Below are positions 42,338-50,647 of a stretch of 64,000 nt of DNA, piece by piece. The notes below the pieces were generated by a model. The model had not been told where the DNA came from and made no database searches. It was given only the letters and a program-made list of their open reading frames with translations. Source of the stretch: Trueperaceae bacterium (GTDB lineage Bacteria; Deinococcota; Deinococci; Deinococcales; Trueperaceae); the NCBI GenBank assembly GCA_023954415.1, contig JAMLIB010000002.1, forward strand, positions 1 to 64,000. The letters are read 5' to 3'. The first letter of the stretch is position 1. Every line of letters begins with the position of its first letter. A program made the position numbers and the translations under genes.

Positions 42338-44425
42338 ATGGATGCGTCGATTCCGATGATCCCCATCATGGCCAACACGTTCCATCAGCCGTACGCCCGG
42401 CTCAACACCGAAGAGCAGAAGCTCGTGAAGGACCTGGTCATGGAGTTGCATCTTGGCGTTCACACGCCGGGTCAGAACCTCGAGAAGCTCGGCGGCACGG
42501 CCTCGAACGCGCACTCCATGCGGGTGAACGACGACATCAGGCTGATCCTGAACATCCACGGGCGGCACGCCGTCCTGTGCTACGTCGGTCACCACGACGA
42601 CGCCTACGCTTGGGCGAAGGGCCGCACGCTCGAGGTGAACGAGGACACCGGGGCGGCCCAGTTCGTGGTCATCGACGAGAAGACCGTCGAGGTGATCAAG
42701 CGCAAGGTCATCGACCAGGCGCCCGAAACGCCCGAGGAGCGCCTCAGCCGCCGCCCCTTCAAGCACCTGACGGACGCGCACCTCGGCCTGCTCGGCGTGC
42801 CGAAGGCGTGGCGTGCCCTCGTGCGCGACGCCTCCGAGGAGACGTTCCTCGGTGAACTCGGCAGACAGCTCCCCGAGGAAGCTCGCGAGTACCTCCTCGA
42901 GGTCGCGGCCGGTGGCAAGCCGAACCTCCCCGCCAAGGTCGCGGGCCGCGACCCCTTCGAGCACCCGGACGCCAGGCGCCGCTTCCACGTACTGAACGTC
43001 GATGACGCGGCGCTGCGCCATGCCCTCGCCGAGCCTTGGGAGGACTGGGAGGTGTTCCTCCACCCCGCCCAGCAGGACGCGGTGGACCGCAGCCGTAGCG
43101 GTCCCGCCCGCGTGAGCGGCGGCCCGGGCACGGGCAAGACCGTCGTGGCCGTGCACCGCGCGGCCAGGCTGGCCCGTGAGGGGCGCGGGCGCGTGCTGCT
43201 CACCTCGTTCTCCAAGACGCTGGCCGAACGGCTGCAGGAGCAAGTGAACTCCCTGATGCGCCTGGAGCCCGCGGCCAGGGCGCGGGTCGACGTCGTCCAC
43301 CTGCACCAGGTAGCCGTGCGCGGCTACAACGACCGCTCACCGCAGCCGTTCAAAGCGGTGCAAAGCGCCAGGCTCGAGGAGCTGCTGCGGCGGGCCTGGA
43401 ACGAAGCGGGCGGCGGCGGGCAGACGCTGCCGTTCGCGGAAGCCGAGTGGGACATGGTCGTCGACCCGCTCGGCATCCGCGACTTCGCGTCGTACCGGGT
43501 GACCGAGCGAGCCACGCGCGTCACGCCCCTCGGGCCGCCGGCGAGGGAGCGGCTCTGGCCCGTGTTCGGCCGCCTGCACGAGCTGCTGGACGAGGAAGGG
43601 CTCACCACGTGGTCGGGTGTGTGCTGGCGCTTCGCGCGCATGTTGGACGCGCCCGGCGAGCGCCCGTACACGCACGTCGTGGCTGACGAGGCGCAGGACC
43701 TCGGACCCGCCGAGCTGAGGCTCCTGCGCGCGCTGGCCCCGGAAGGCGAGAACGACGTGTTCATCGCCGGCGACGGCTACCAACGCATCTTCAAGCCCCG
43801 CACCTCGTTCCTGGCCGCTGGTGTGGAAGTGCGTGGCCGCTCGAGCGTCCTTCGCCTCAACTACCGCACCACGGAGGAGATCAGGAAGGCGGCCGACGCG
43901 CTCGTGGCGCGCCGCGCCGCCGACGACCGGGAGGGCGAGCCCGGCGCGGTCTCCCTCATGACGGGCCCGAAGCCCGTCTACAACGTCTACCCGACGGTCA
44001 TGAAGGAGCGCGCGGCCGTGGCCGAGTGGATCGCGAAGCTCGTCTCCACGGGCTACCGGCCGAGCGAGATCGCCGTCCTGGTGAGGACGAAGGACCTCCT
44101 GGGCGACCGCGTGAAGCCCGCGCTGGCCGCGGCGCGATGTCGGTACGTCGAGCTCGAGTCGGCCCGCGCGGACGAGGCACAGGGCGTGGCCATCGGAACG
44201 ATGCACCGGAGCAAGGGGTTGCAGTTCAGGGCGGTCGTCGTGATGGGTGCCGAGGCCGGCATCGTGCCACTGGAGAAGGCGCTCAGGAAACAGGTGGACG
44301 AGCCGGCGCGCCGCGCGTTCCTCGAGCAGGAGCGGAACCTGCTGTACGTCGCTTGCACCCGGGTCAGGGAGAGGTTGCTGGTCACGGGGGTCGGGGAGCG
44401 GTCGGCGTTCCTCAGGTTGGCTTGA
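42338..44425 (+). CDS. RelE/ParE-like domain fused to UvrD-type helicase
   Basis: 695 residues from ATG 42338; AGGAGG lies only three bases upstream, so ATG 42356 or 42368 cannot be excluded. The first about 90 residues have a RelE/ParE-like pattern (LVKDLVMELHLG, SMRVNDDIRLILNIHG, LCYVGHHDDAYAWAK). A helicase core follows: Walker A SGGPGTGKTVVAVHRAA (near 260), VVADEAQDLGP (near 450), GDGYQRIF, LRLNYRTTEEIRKAADA, GTMHRSKGLQF (near 620) and LLYVACTRVRERLLV. It is a superfamily 1A DNA translocase. The toxin-like domain may target the helicase to RNA/ribosomes or be a structural relict. First of three collinear genes with helicase and nuclease functions. Confidence 0.87.
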   Translation: MDASIPMIPIMANTFHQPYARLNTEEQKLVKDLVMELHLGVHTPGQNLEKLGGTASNAHSMRVNDDIRLILNIHGRHAVLCYVGHHDDAYAWAKGRTLEVNEDTGAAQFVVIDEKTVEVIKRKVIDQAPETPEERLSRRPFKHLTDAHLGLLGVPKAWRALVRDASEETFLGELGRQLPEEAREYLLEVAAGGKPNLPAKVAGRDPFEHPDARRRFHVLNVDDAALRHALAEPWEDWEVFLHPAQQDAVDRSRSGPARVSGGPGTGKTVVAVHRAARLAREGRGRVLLTSFSKTLAERLQEQVNSLMRLEPAARARVDVVHLHQVAVRGYNDRSPQPFKAVQSARLEELLRRAWNEAGGGGQTLPFAEAEWDMVVDPLGIRDFASYRVTERATRVTPLGPPARERLWPVFGRLHELLDEEGLTTWSGVCWRFARMLDAPGERPYTHVVADEAQDLGPAELRLLRALAPEGENDVFIAGDGYQRIFKPRTSFLAAGVEVRGRSSVLRLNYRTTEEIRKAADALVARRAADDREGEPGAVSLMTGPKPVYNVYPTVMKERAAVAEWIAKLVSTGYRPSEIAVLVRTKDLLGDRVKPALAAARCRYVELESARADEAQGVAIGTMHRSKGLQFRAVVVMGAEAGIVPLEKALRKQVDEPARRAFLEQERNLLYVACTRVRERLLVTGVGERSAFLRLA

Positions 44426-44467
44426 GGGTACGGCAGCGTCCCTGAGGAGCCCGAAGGAAGGAATAAA

Positions 44468-47182
44468 GTGAGCCAGCCGATCAAGAGCCAGACAGTACCT
44501 CGGCGGGTTGATGGGGGTGTCCACGTGTTCATGAAGCGCCGTACTCTCGTAACCCACGGTTCGCTGGCAACCCGCACCCTCCAACTCGAGGCTGCTCGCC
44601 AAGGCGTCAACGGCCTCCACATCACGACGATCGGGCACGCCGCCGCCCGCTTGGCAGGTGGCTTCGCTGCCCCAGTAGACAACGAGTCCTTGCGCGACGC
44701 CGTCGCTGCTGCGCTCAGGACCACCCCGCTCGGCGATCTCGACGCGATCAGGGGGTTGCCAGGCTCCGTCAGCGCCGTCGCTGGAACCCTTCGCAAGGTC
44801 TGGCTGGCGGGGCTCGACCTGGACGCGTACGCGGCTCCCACACCGGCCGCTGCCGAGCGCACCGCGACCGTCGGGAGGCTGCGAACCGCCGTCAAGGCCC
44901 ACTTGCCACCTTTCCTCATGACGCCGGACGACCTTGTCGGCCGCGCGCTCGAGCGGCTGGTCCATGCGCCGCGCGTCCTGGGAGACGTGAAGGTGCAAGG
45001 CGTGCTCGACGTCGCCCCCGTGTGGCGTGCACTCCTCGCCAGGCTCGTGGAGCACGTGCGGGTCGAGTGGGTGGCCGCTGGTGGACACGTGCCGGAGTGG
45101 CTCCCAGGCACGGCCATCGAGGTCATCACACCCCCACTGCAGGAACCCAAGGCGACCATCGTCAGCGCAGCCACGGCTTACGACGAGGCGGTCGAGGCCA
45201 TCCGCTGGGCGCGCGAGCTGTTGGCCTCGGGAAGTGTCAAGCCCGAGGAGATCGCGTTGGCAAGCACCGCCATCGACGACTACGACGACTACCTCATCGC
45301 TCTGAGGGACGACTCGGCTCTCCCCATCCACTTCCCGCATGGGATCCCCGTGCTCACGACCGCAGCCGGGCAAGCGGCCGCCGCCCTCGCCGACGTCCTC
45401 GCGAACGGTCCTACCCAGACGAACCTGCGCCGCCTCGCACGCCGCGTCGGCACCGACCAGGGGCCGTTCGCCACCCTACCGGAAGGTTGGACGCAAGTCC
45501 TGTCCACGACCGCTTCGCTAGACCGCCCGGCCGCGTGGGAACGTTTCTTCGCCCGCCTCACGTCCGACCAGTGGCCCGACGGTGAGGACCATGGTGCCAC
45601 GTTGCGAGACATCGTCACGCCACTGCAAGGCGGCACCGCGAACGCGCACGAGGTCGGCGAGCGGTTCCTGAGTGGGCTCGCGAGGCAGGTCTGGCGGCGG
45701 GCGCTCGCCACCGGTCCGGCCAGCATGATCGATCAGACGCTCTCCGGCATGCGCCAGGCCGATACGCAGGACCCGACCACGAGCATCGCGTGGCTACCCG
45801 CCAGCCAGTTGCCGGCCTCGCCACGGCCTTACGTACGCCTACTCGGGCTCAACTCCGGCAAGTGGCCACGCCCTTCGGTGGAGGACGCACTGCTACCGGA
45901 ACACGTGGTCCCGACCAAGCTGCTCGACCCGCTGCCCGCGACCAAGCTCGACAGGACGACCTACTTCGCCATCCTGAACGAGACGGGTAGACAGGTCTTC
46001 TTGTCGTACGCCCGGCACGAGGCGGAGGGCCGCCTCGCCAGTCCGAGCCCGTTGCTGAGCGGCGGCGCAGCTGCCGTTCACTTGGTGCGGCACCGCGTCC
46101 CGTCTCATGCGCTGAGCGAGAGCGACCGGCTCCTCGCACGCCCGGCCGAGTTCGGTTCTACGCCGCTCGCCAAGAGCGCAGTAGCTTGTTGGCGCGACTG
46201 GAGCAGACCGGAGATCACTCCCCACGACGGCCGCGTCCGGGAAGATCACCCGCTCGTCCTCAAGGCGCTGGAACGCGTCCAATCGGCCAGTTCTCTTACG
46301 ACCCTGCTGCGGCAACCGCTGGGGTTCGTGTGGAAGTACGCCCTACGGGTGACCGACCCGTACGAGGAGAGCGAGTCACTAGTGCTCGACAGCCTCGCCT
46401 TCGGCACGCTGCTGCACGAGATCGTCAGCCGGGCGCTGGACGACCTCCGCGTCAGCCCGGACCTGGTCACGACCTCCGCGGTCGAAGGTGCAGCCAAGGC
46501 GGTCGGTGAGCGGTGGCTCGCGGAAGAACCGACGCCGCCGCTCCTGATCTGGCAGCGCCAACTCGAGGACGCCACCCAACTGGCGGTGCAGGCGCTAGAG
46601 CTCACGCGAGCCCAGTGGCCCTACTCCCGGCTCTGGACGGAGCTCCAGTTCGGCGCCGCCGACGTGGAGCCCGGCACTCCCACCGAGCCCTGGGACCGCT
46701 CGCGTCCCGTCCTCATCCCGCGTGCCGGCTTCACCATCGGCGGCCGCATCGACCGCCTGGACACGGACGACGAGTACGCCAAGGCCCGCGTGATCGACTA
46801 CAAGACCGGCTCCATGCCGTCCAGAGCCCATGAACTCGTGCTCGGCGGTGGGACCGAGCTGCAGCGCAGCCTCTACGCCTTCGCCGTCCGCGACCTCCTC
46901 GGTGAGCGGACTGAGATCGAGGCCGCGCTCGTCTACCCCCGCAACGGCGCCGTGTTGCGCCTCGCCGATGCCGATGGGGTGCTGGAGCGCCTCACTGACC
47001 ACCTGATGGCCAGCCGCACGGCCATGAGCAGCGGCCTTACCCTACCGGGCATCCAAACTCCGGAACGGTACGAGCCGTTCAAGCTGGCCTTCCCCGCGTT
47101 CTGCGGCGGCTACTGGGAGCGCAAGCAGCGCCCTGTCACCACGGCGTTGGGTCCGGCAGCCCAGGTCTGGAGCGAGCGGTGA
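44468..47182 (+). CDS. AddB/RexB-like PD-(D/E)XK nuclease
   Basis: 904 residues from GTG 44468, with GGAAGGAAT close upstream. The C-terminal nuclease core is visible: FGTLLHEIVSRAL (His near residue 651), GGRIDRLDTDD, then ARVIDYKTGS (near residue 778). The long N-terminal part resembles the inactivated helicase of AddB: no Walker A is seen (THGSLATRT at its place). Only two Cys are present, so the iron-sulfur cluster of classical AddB is missing. It ends with a four-base overlap (GTGA) with the AddA-like gene, so the two are probably a complex that resects double-strand ends. Confidence 0.82.
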   Translation: MSQPIKSQTVPRRVDGGVHVFMKRRTLVTHGSLATRTLQLEAARQGVNGLHITTIGHAAARLAGGFAAPVDNESLRDAVAAALRTTPLGDLDAIRGLPGSVSAVAGTLRKVWLAGLDLDAYAAPTPAAAERTATVGRLRTAVKAHLPPFLMTPDDLVGRALERLVHAPRVLGDVKVQGVLDVAPVWRALLARLVEHVRVEWVAAGGHVPEWLPGTAIEVITPPLQEPKATIVSAATAYDEAVEAIRWARELLASGSVKPEEIALASTAIDDYDDYLIALRDDSALPIHFPHGIPVLTTAAGQAAAALADVLANGPTQTNLRRLARRVGTDQGPFATLPEGWTQVLSTTASLDRPAAWERFFARLTSDQWPDGEDHGATLRDIVTPLQGGTANAHEVGERFLSGLARQVWRRALATGPASMIDQTLSGMRQADTQDPTTSIAWLPASQLPASPRPYVRLLGLNSGKWPRPSVEDALLPEHVVPTKLLDPLPATKLDRTTYFAILNETGRQVFLSYARHEAEGRLASPSPLLSGGAAAVHLVRHRVPSHALSESDRLLARPAEFGSTPLAKSAVACWRDWSRPEITPHDGRVREDHPLVLKALERVQSASSLTTLLRQPLGFVWKYALRVTDPYEESESLVLDSLAFGTLLHEIVSRALDDLRVSPDLVTTSAVEGAAKAVGERWLAEEPTPPLLIWQRQLEDATQLAVQALELTRAQWPYSRLWTELQFGAADVEPGTPTEPWDRSRPVLIPRAGFTIGGRIDRLDTDDEYAKARVIDYKTGSMPSRAHELVLGGGTELQRSLYAFAVRDLLGERTEIEAALVYPRNGAVLRLADADGVLERLTDHLMASRTAMSSGLTLPGIQTPERYEPFKLAFPAFCGGYWERKQRPVTTALGPAAQVWSER

Positions 47183-50100
47183 TCGCTCCGTCCGATCAAC
47201 TCGCACGCGACCAGGCTCTCACCCGCCACGACCGCACCCTGCTCATCGAGGCGGGTGCCGGCTCCGGCAAGACCGCGATCCTGGCGGGCAGGGTGGCTCT
47301 CATGCTCGCCGGCGGCATCCCCGCGAGGAGCATCGTGGCCATAACGTTCACCGAGGCGGCGGCCAGCGAGCTCTCCACTCGCATCAGGTCGTACGTGAAC
47401 ATGCTCGCCGACGGTGGCGCCCCGCCACCCGAGCTGGCCGCCACGCTCGCAGAAGGCCTTAGCGACGAGCAGCTCGACCATCTCGACAACGCCAGAGACG
47501 AACTCGACGAGCTGACCTGCACCACCATCCACGGCTTCTGCCGCAGGCTCGTGGGCCCTTACCCGGTGGAGACGGACTCCGACCCGGGTGCCGGCGTTGC
47601 CGATCCGATCACTGCGCGGCTCATCCTCCAAGACACCGTGGAAGAGTGGCTCCGCGACCACCTCGGCGAGGCGAACGACGGCTTCCTCGTGGAGCTCGTC
47701 CAACACGACGCCAAGCAGGCCGTCAAGCTGATCGGCGAGCTCGCGGAGACCATGTGCGATCACGCAGAGGTGAGACCACCTCAGGTGACGGACCTGGCGC
47801 TCGTGCGCCAGGCGGTCGCCGTCACGATCACCGCCTTCATCGAGCATGTGCGCGCCGGCCGTTTCCACGTCGCGGAAGTCGAGGCGGTCGTCCAGGACAT
47901 GGAGGCGCTGCTGGACGCCCTTCCGACGAACGATCCGAAGAGCCTGCTGCGCTTCCTCGAGTTGGGTGGCGGCAACGTCCTGAAGCAGGACGGAGACTTC
48001 AAGGTCTTCAAGCTCAAGGGCAAGTACGAGGCGGCGGCCGGCGCCAACGGGTGCACCAGGCAGCAGGCGGGCGAGGCGTACATCGCGGCACAAGCACGCT
48101 ACGCAGCCGCAGCCGAGGCCTGGCCCGCGCTGCGCGCCGAGGCGGCGAGCACGATGCTCGCGGGGCTGATGCGCGAGGCCAGCCTGGCCGTCGGGCAGTA
48201 TCACCTTCGCAAGCGCGGCTCGGCGCTACTCGACTTCAACGACCTGATCCACAAGGCCCGGGCGCTGCTGGCGAACGACGAGGCTGTCCGCCGGGCGTTG
48301 AGCGCACGCTACCGGCACGTGCTCGTGGACGAGTTCCAGGACACCGACCCGCACCAGGCCGAGATCCTGTGGCGCCTCTGCGGCGAGGCCGACCCGGAGG
48401 CACCGGACGACTGGACCAAGCGCGTGCTGCGCCCTGGCGCGCTCTTCCTGGTGGGAGACCCGAAGCAGGCGATATACCGCTTCCGCGGCGCCGACATCGC
48501 TACCTACGTGCGCTCGCGCGACGCCATCGGCGCGGCCGACCCGGGTTCGCTGCTCTCGATCACCACGAACTTCCGGTCCAGGGCGGGTGTCCTGGACTAC
48601 GTGAACACCTGCTTCGAGGAAGGGTTGCGTGCCGAGGGCCAACCGGGGTTCGCCAGGCTCGAGGCTCGACGACCCGACCGGAATGCCGGACCGACCGTAG
48701 CGCGGCTCATCGTCGAGTGCGACGAAGAGGCGAAGATGGACGAGGCCAGGGCGCGCGAAGCGGGGGCCGTGGCCGAACTGTGCGCCTCCCTGTTGACCAG
48801 TCACACCGTCGATGACGGCAGGGGGTCCAGCCGACCTCTGCGGCCAAGGGACATCGCACTACTGGCACCCACAGGCGCCGGGCTCCACGCGTACGAGGAA
48901 GCCTTGGAAGCGCTAGCCATACCCGTATCCAGCCAGGCGGGCAAGACGTTCTGGCAGCGGCAGGAGATACAGGACATGATCGCCCTCACGCGCGTCCTCG
49001 CCGACGGGCGCGACGGACTGGCCCTGTTGGCCTTCCTGCGTGGCCCCCTCGTCGGCCTGACCGACGAGGAGCTGCTCGACATCAACTGGCAACTGCCGCC
49101 GGACGAGCGCGCACCTGGGTGGCCGACACGGCTGAACGTGAACACCCCGCTCGAACACGTCCGTCACCCGCTCGCGCACGATGTCCTGGAGCGCCTCCAG
49201 ACACTGCGGCGCTACGCCGCCACGACGACGCCCCACCACATCCTGGCGCAGGCAGTCGAGCATCTGAACATCCGCCCGCTCCTCCGACAGCGCCACCGCA
49301 GGCCCGAACGCGCCCTGGCGAACATCCAGGCCTTCCTTGAACTCGCGCGTCCGTACCGGGTGCGCGGGCTCCTGCAGTTCGCCGCCATGGCCGAGAGCAG
49401 CTGGGAGGACTCCGAGCGCGCCGTGGAAGGCAGGGCGGACGTCCAGGAAGACACGGTCGCGCTGGTGACCATGCACGCTTCCAAGGGCCTCGAGTGGCCG
49501 GTAGTCATCCCTATCAACACCATGTCCAGCCCGAAAGGGCAGGAGAACGCCTTCGTCGACCGCCGAGACATGCGGCTCTATCGCACCATCCTCGGGGCCA
49601 AGCCGCGAGGCTTCGAAGAGGCCATCGCCAGGGAGGAAGCCCAAGCGGGCTTCGAGCGGCAGCGGCTCTGGTACGTCGCCACCACCCGGGCACGCGAGGT
49701 GCTCATCATCCCGTGGGTCAAGGTCAAGGACTCGGGTCGCCGTTGGCGTGAGGCAGTGCCACTGATGGTCGAGGACCTGAGTGAGTTCGAGGTCAACGGT
49801 GCCAGCGCAAGGACCCCGGTGGTCTCGGAGGTCATCAACAACGAACAAGCGCGCGACGTCTTCAGCGAGCAAGCCCAGGCGATCGAGGGGTTGAGCGCTC
49901 GGCGCAAGTGGGCGCGCCCCAGCCGCGACGAAGGCTCTGACGACGAGCCCCCAGAGGCCGCCGAGGTGGCGGCAGGCATGGAGATCCTACGTTTCCTGGA
50001 GGCCGACACGGACGAGCCTCTCGAAGCCTCGCCGCAAGGTGGCCGGCTGCGAGGCACCGTGCTGCACAAGCTGCTCGAGGAGGTGCTCACGGCTGAGCTG

Positions 50101-50526
50101 ACCGAAGATCCGGCCGCCGTAGAGTCGCGCGCTCGCCAGTTGATCCACATCCTCGGGCACGAACCGAGCGAAGACCCGGCCCACGGGTTGGCGCCGGCCG
50201 AACTCGCCGCCACCGTGCTGCGCGCGCTGGCGCTACCGGAGGTCGTGGAGTTGAGGCCCGGCCTCGAGCCGGAGCTATCGGTCTTCGCCCTGAACGAACT
50301 CGGCGAGGGCCGAGAGGAGGTCGTCGTCGGAGTCGCGGACGCGATCAAGTGGGCGCCAGACGGAACGGCTGAGGTGGTCGTGGACTGGAAGAGCGACGTG
50401 AGGCCTAGCAGCCGGGCACTGTCCAAGTACGTGGGCCAGGTGCGGGACTACCTGGCGGCTACCGGGGCGAAGCACGGCCTCATCGTGTTGGCGACCGTGG
50501 GGCGGTGTCTGCGGGTGAGCGCTTGA
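47179..50526 (+). CDS. AddA-like helicase-nuclease (UvrD superfamily)
   Basis: 1115 residues from GTG 47179. Helicase motifs: Walker A EAGAGSGKTAIL (near 24), ITFTEAAASEL, VDEFQDTDPHQAEIL (near 383), GDPKQAIYRFRGAD, TMHASKGLEWPVVI (near 765) and LWYVATTRAREVLII. The C-terminal nuclease has LRGTVLHKLLEEV, GVADAIKW and VVVDWKSDVRP (near 1067), then YVGQVRDYL, the PD-(D/E)XK layout of AddA/RecB. Together with the previous two genes it forms a helicase-nuclease operon. GC content and codon use match the host backbone, unlike the opposing operon. Confidence 0.92.
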   Translation: MIAPSDQLARDQALTRHDRTLLIEAGAGSGKTAILAGRVALMLAGGIPARSIVAITFTEAAASELSTRIRSYVNMLADGGAPPPELAATLAEGLSDEQLDHLDNARDELDELTCTTIHGFCRRLVGPYPVETDSDPGAGVADPITARLILQDTVEEWLRDHLGEANDGFLVELVQHDAKQAVKLIGELAETMCDHAEVRPPQVTDLALVRQAVAVTITAFIEHVRAGRFHVAEVEAVVQDMEALLDALPTNDPKSLLRFLELGGGNVLKQDGDFKVFKLKGKYEAAAGANGCTRQQAGEAYIAAQARYAAAAEAWPALRAEAASTMLAGLMREASLAVGQYHLRKRGSALLDFNDLIHKARALLANDEAVRRALSARYRHVLVDEFQDTDPHQAEILWRLCGEADPEAPDDWTKRVLRPGALFLVGDPKQAIYRFRGADIATYVRSRDAIGAADPGSLLSITTNFRSRAGVLDYVNTCFEEGLRAEGQPGFARLEARRPDRNAGPTVARLIVECDEEAKMDEARAREAGAVAELCASLLTSHTVDDGRGSSRPLRPRDIALLAPTGAGLHAYEEALEALAIPVSSQAGKTFWQRQEIQDMIALTRVLADGRDGLALLAFLRGPLVGLTDEELLDINWQLPPDERAPGWPTRLNVNTPLEHVRHPLAHDVLERLQTLRRYAATTTPHHILAQAVEHLNIRPLLRQRHRRPERALANIQAFLELARPYRVRGLLQFAAMAESSWEDSERAVEGRADVQEDTVALVTMHASKGLEWPVVIPINTMSSPKGQENAFVDRRDMRLYRTILGAKPRGFEEAIAREEAQAGFERQRLWYVATTRAREVLIIPWVKVKDSGRRWREAVPLMVEDLSEFEVNGASARTPVVSEVINNEQARDVFSEQAQAIEGLSARRKWARPSRDEGSDDEPPEAAEVAAGMEILRFLEADTDEPLEASPQGGRLRGTVLHKLLEEVLTAELTEDPAAVESRARQLIHILGHEPSEDPAHGLAPAELAATVLRALALPEVVELRPGLEPELSVFALNELGEGREEVVVGVADAIKWAPDGTAEVVVDWKSDVRPSSRALSKYVGQVRDYLAATGAKHGLIVLATVGRCLRVSA

Positions 50527-50647
50527 CTCGGGCGAGTACGAAGGTGGGCGACTATGGGCACCTCGGTACCACTTATGCGAGCGTGTAAATGGACAGTGCC
50601 ACCGCAAGTCCATCCTATCGAACCGTCGTTCACCTAACGAACGCCGC

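Noticed and set aside
50527-50647. Terminator between the convergent AddA-like and SNF2 genes
   Set aside because: Only a 5-bp stem (CGTTC, GAACG) is visible, too weak to call.
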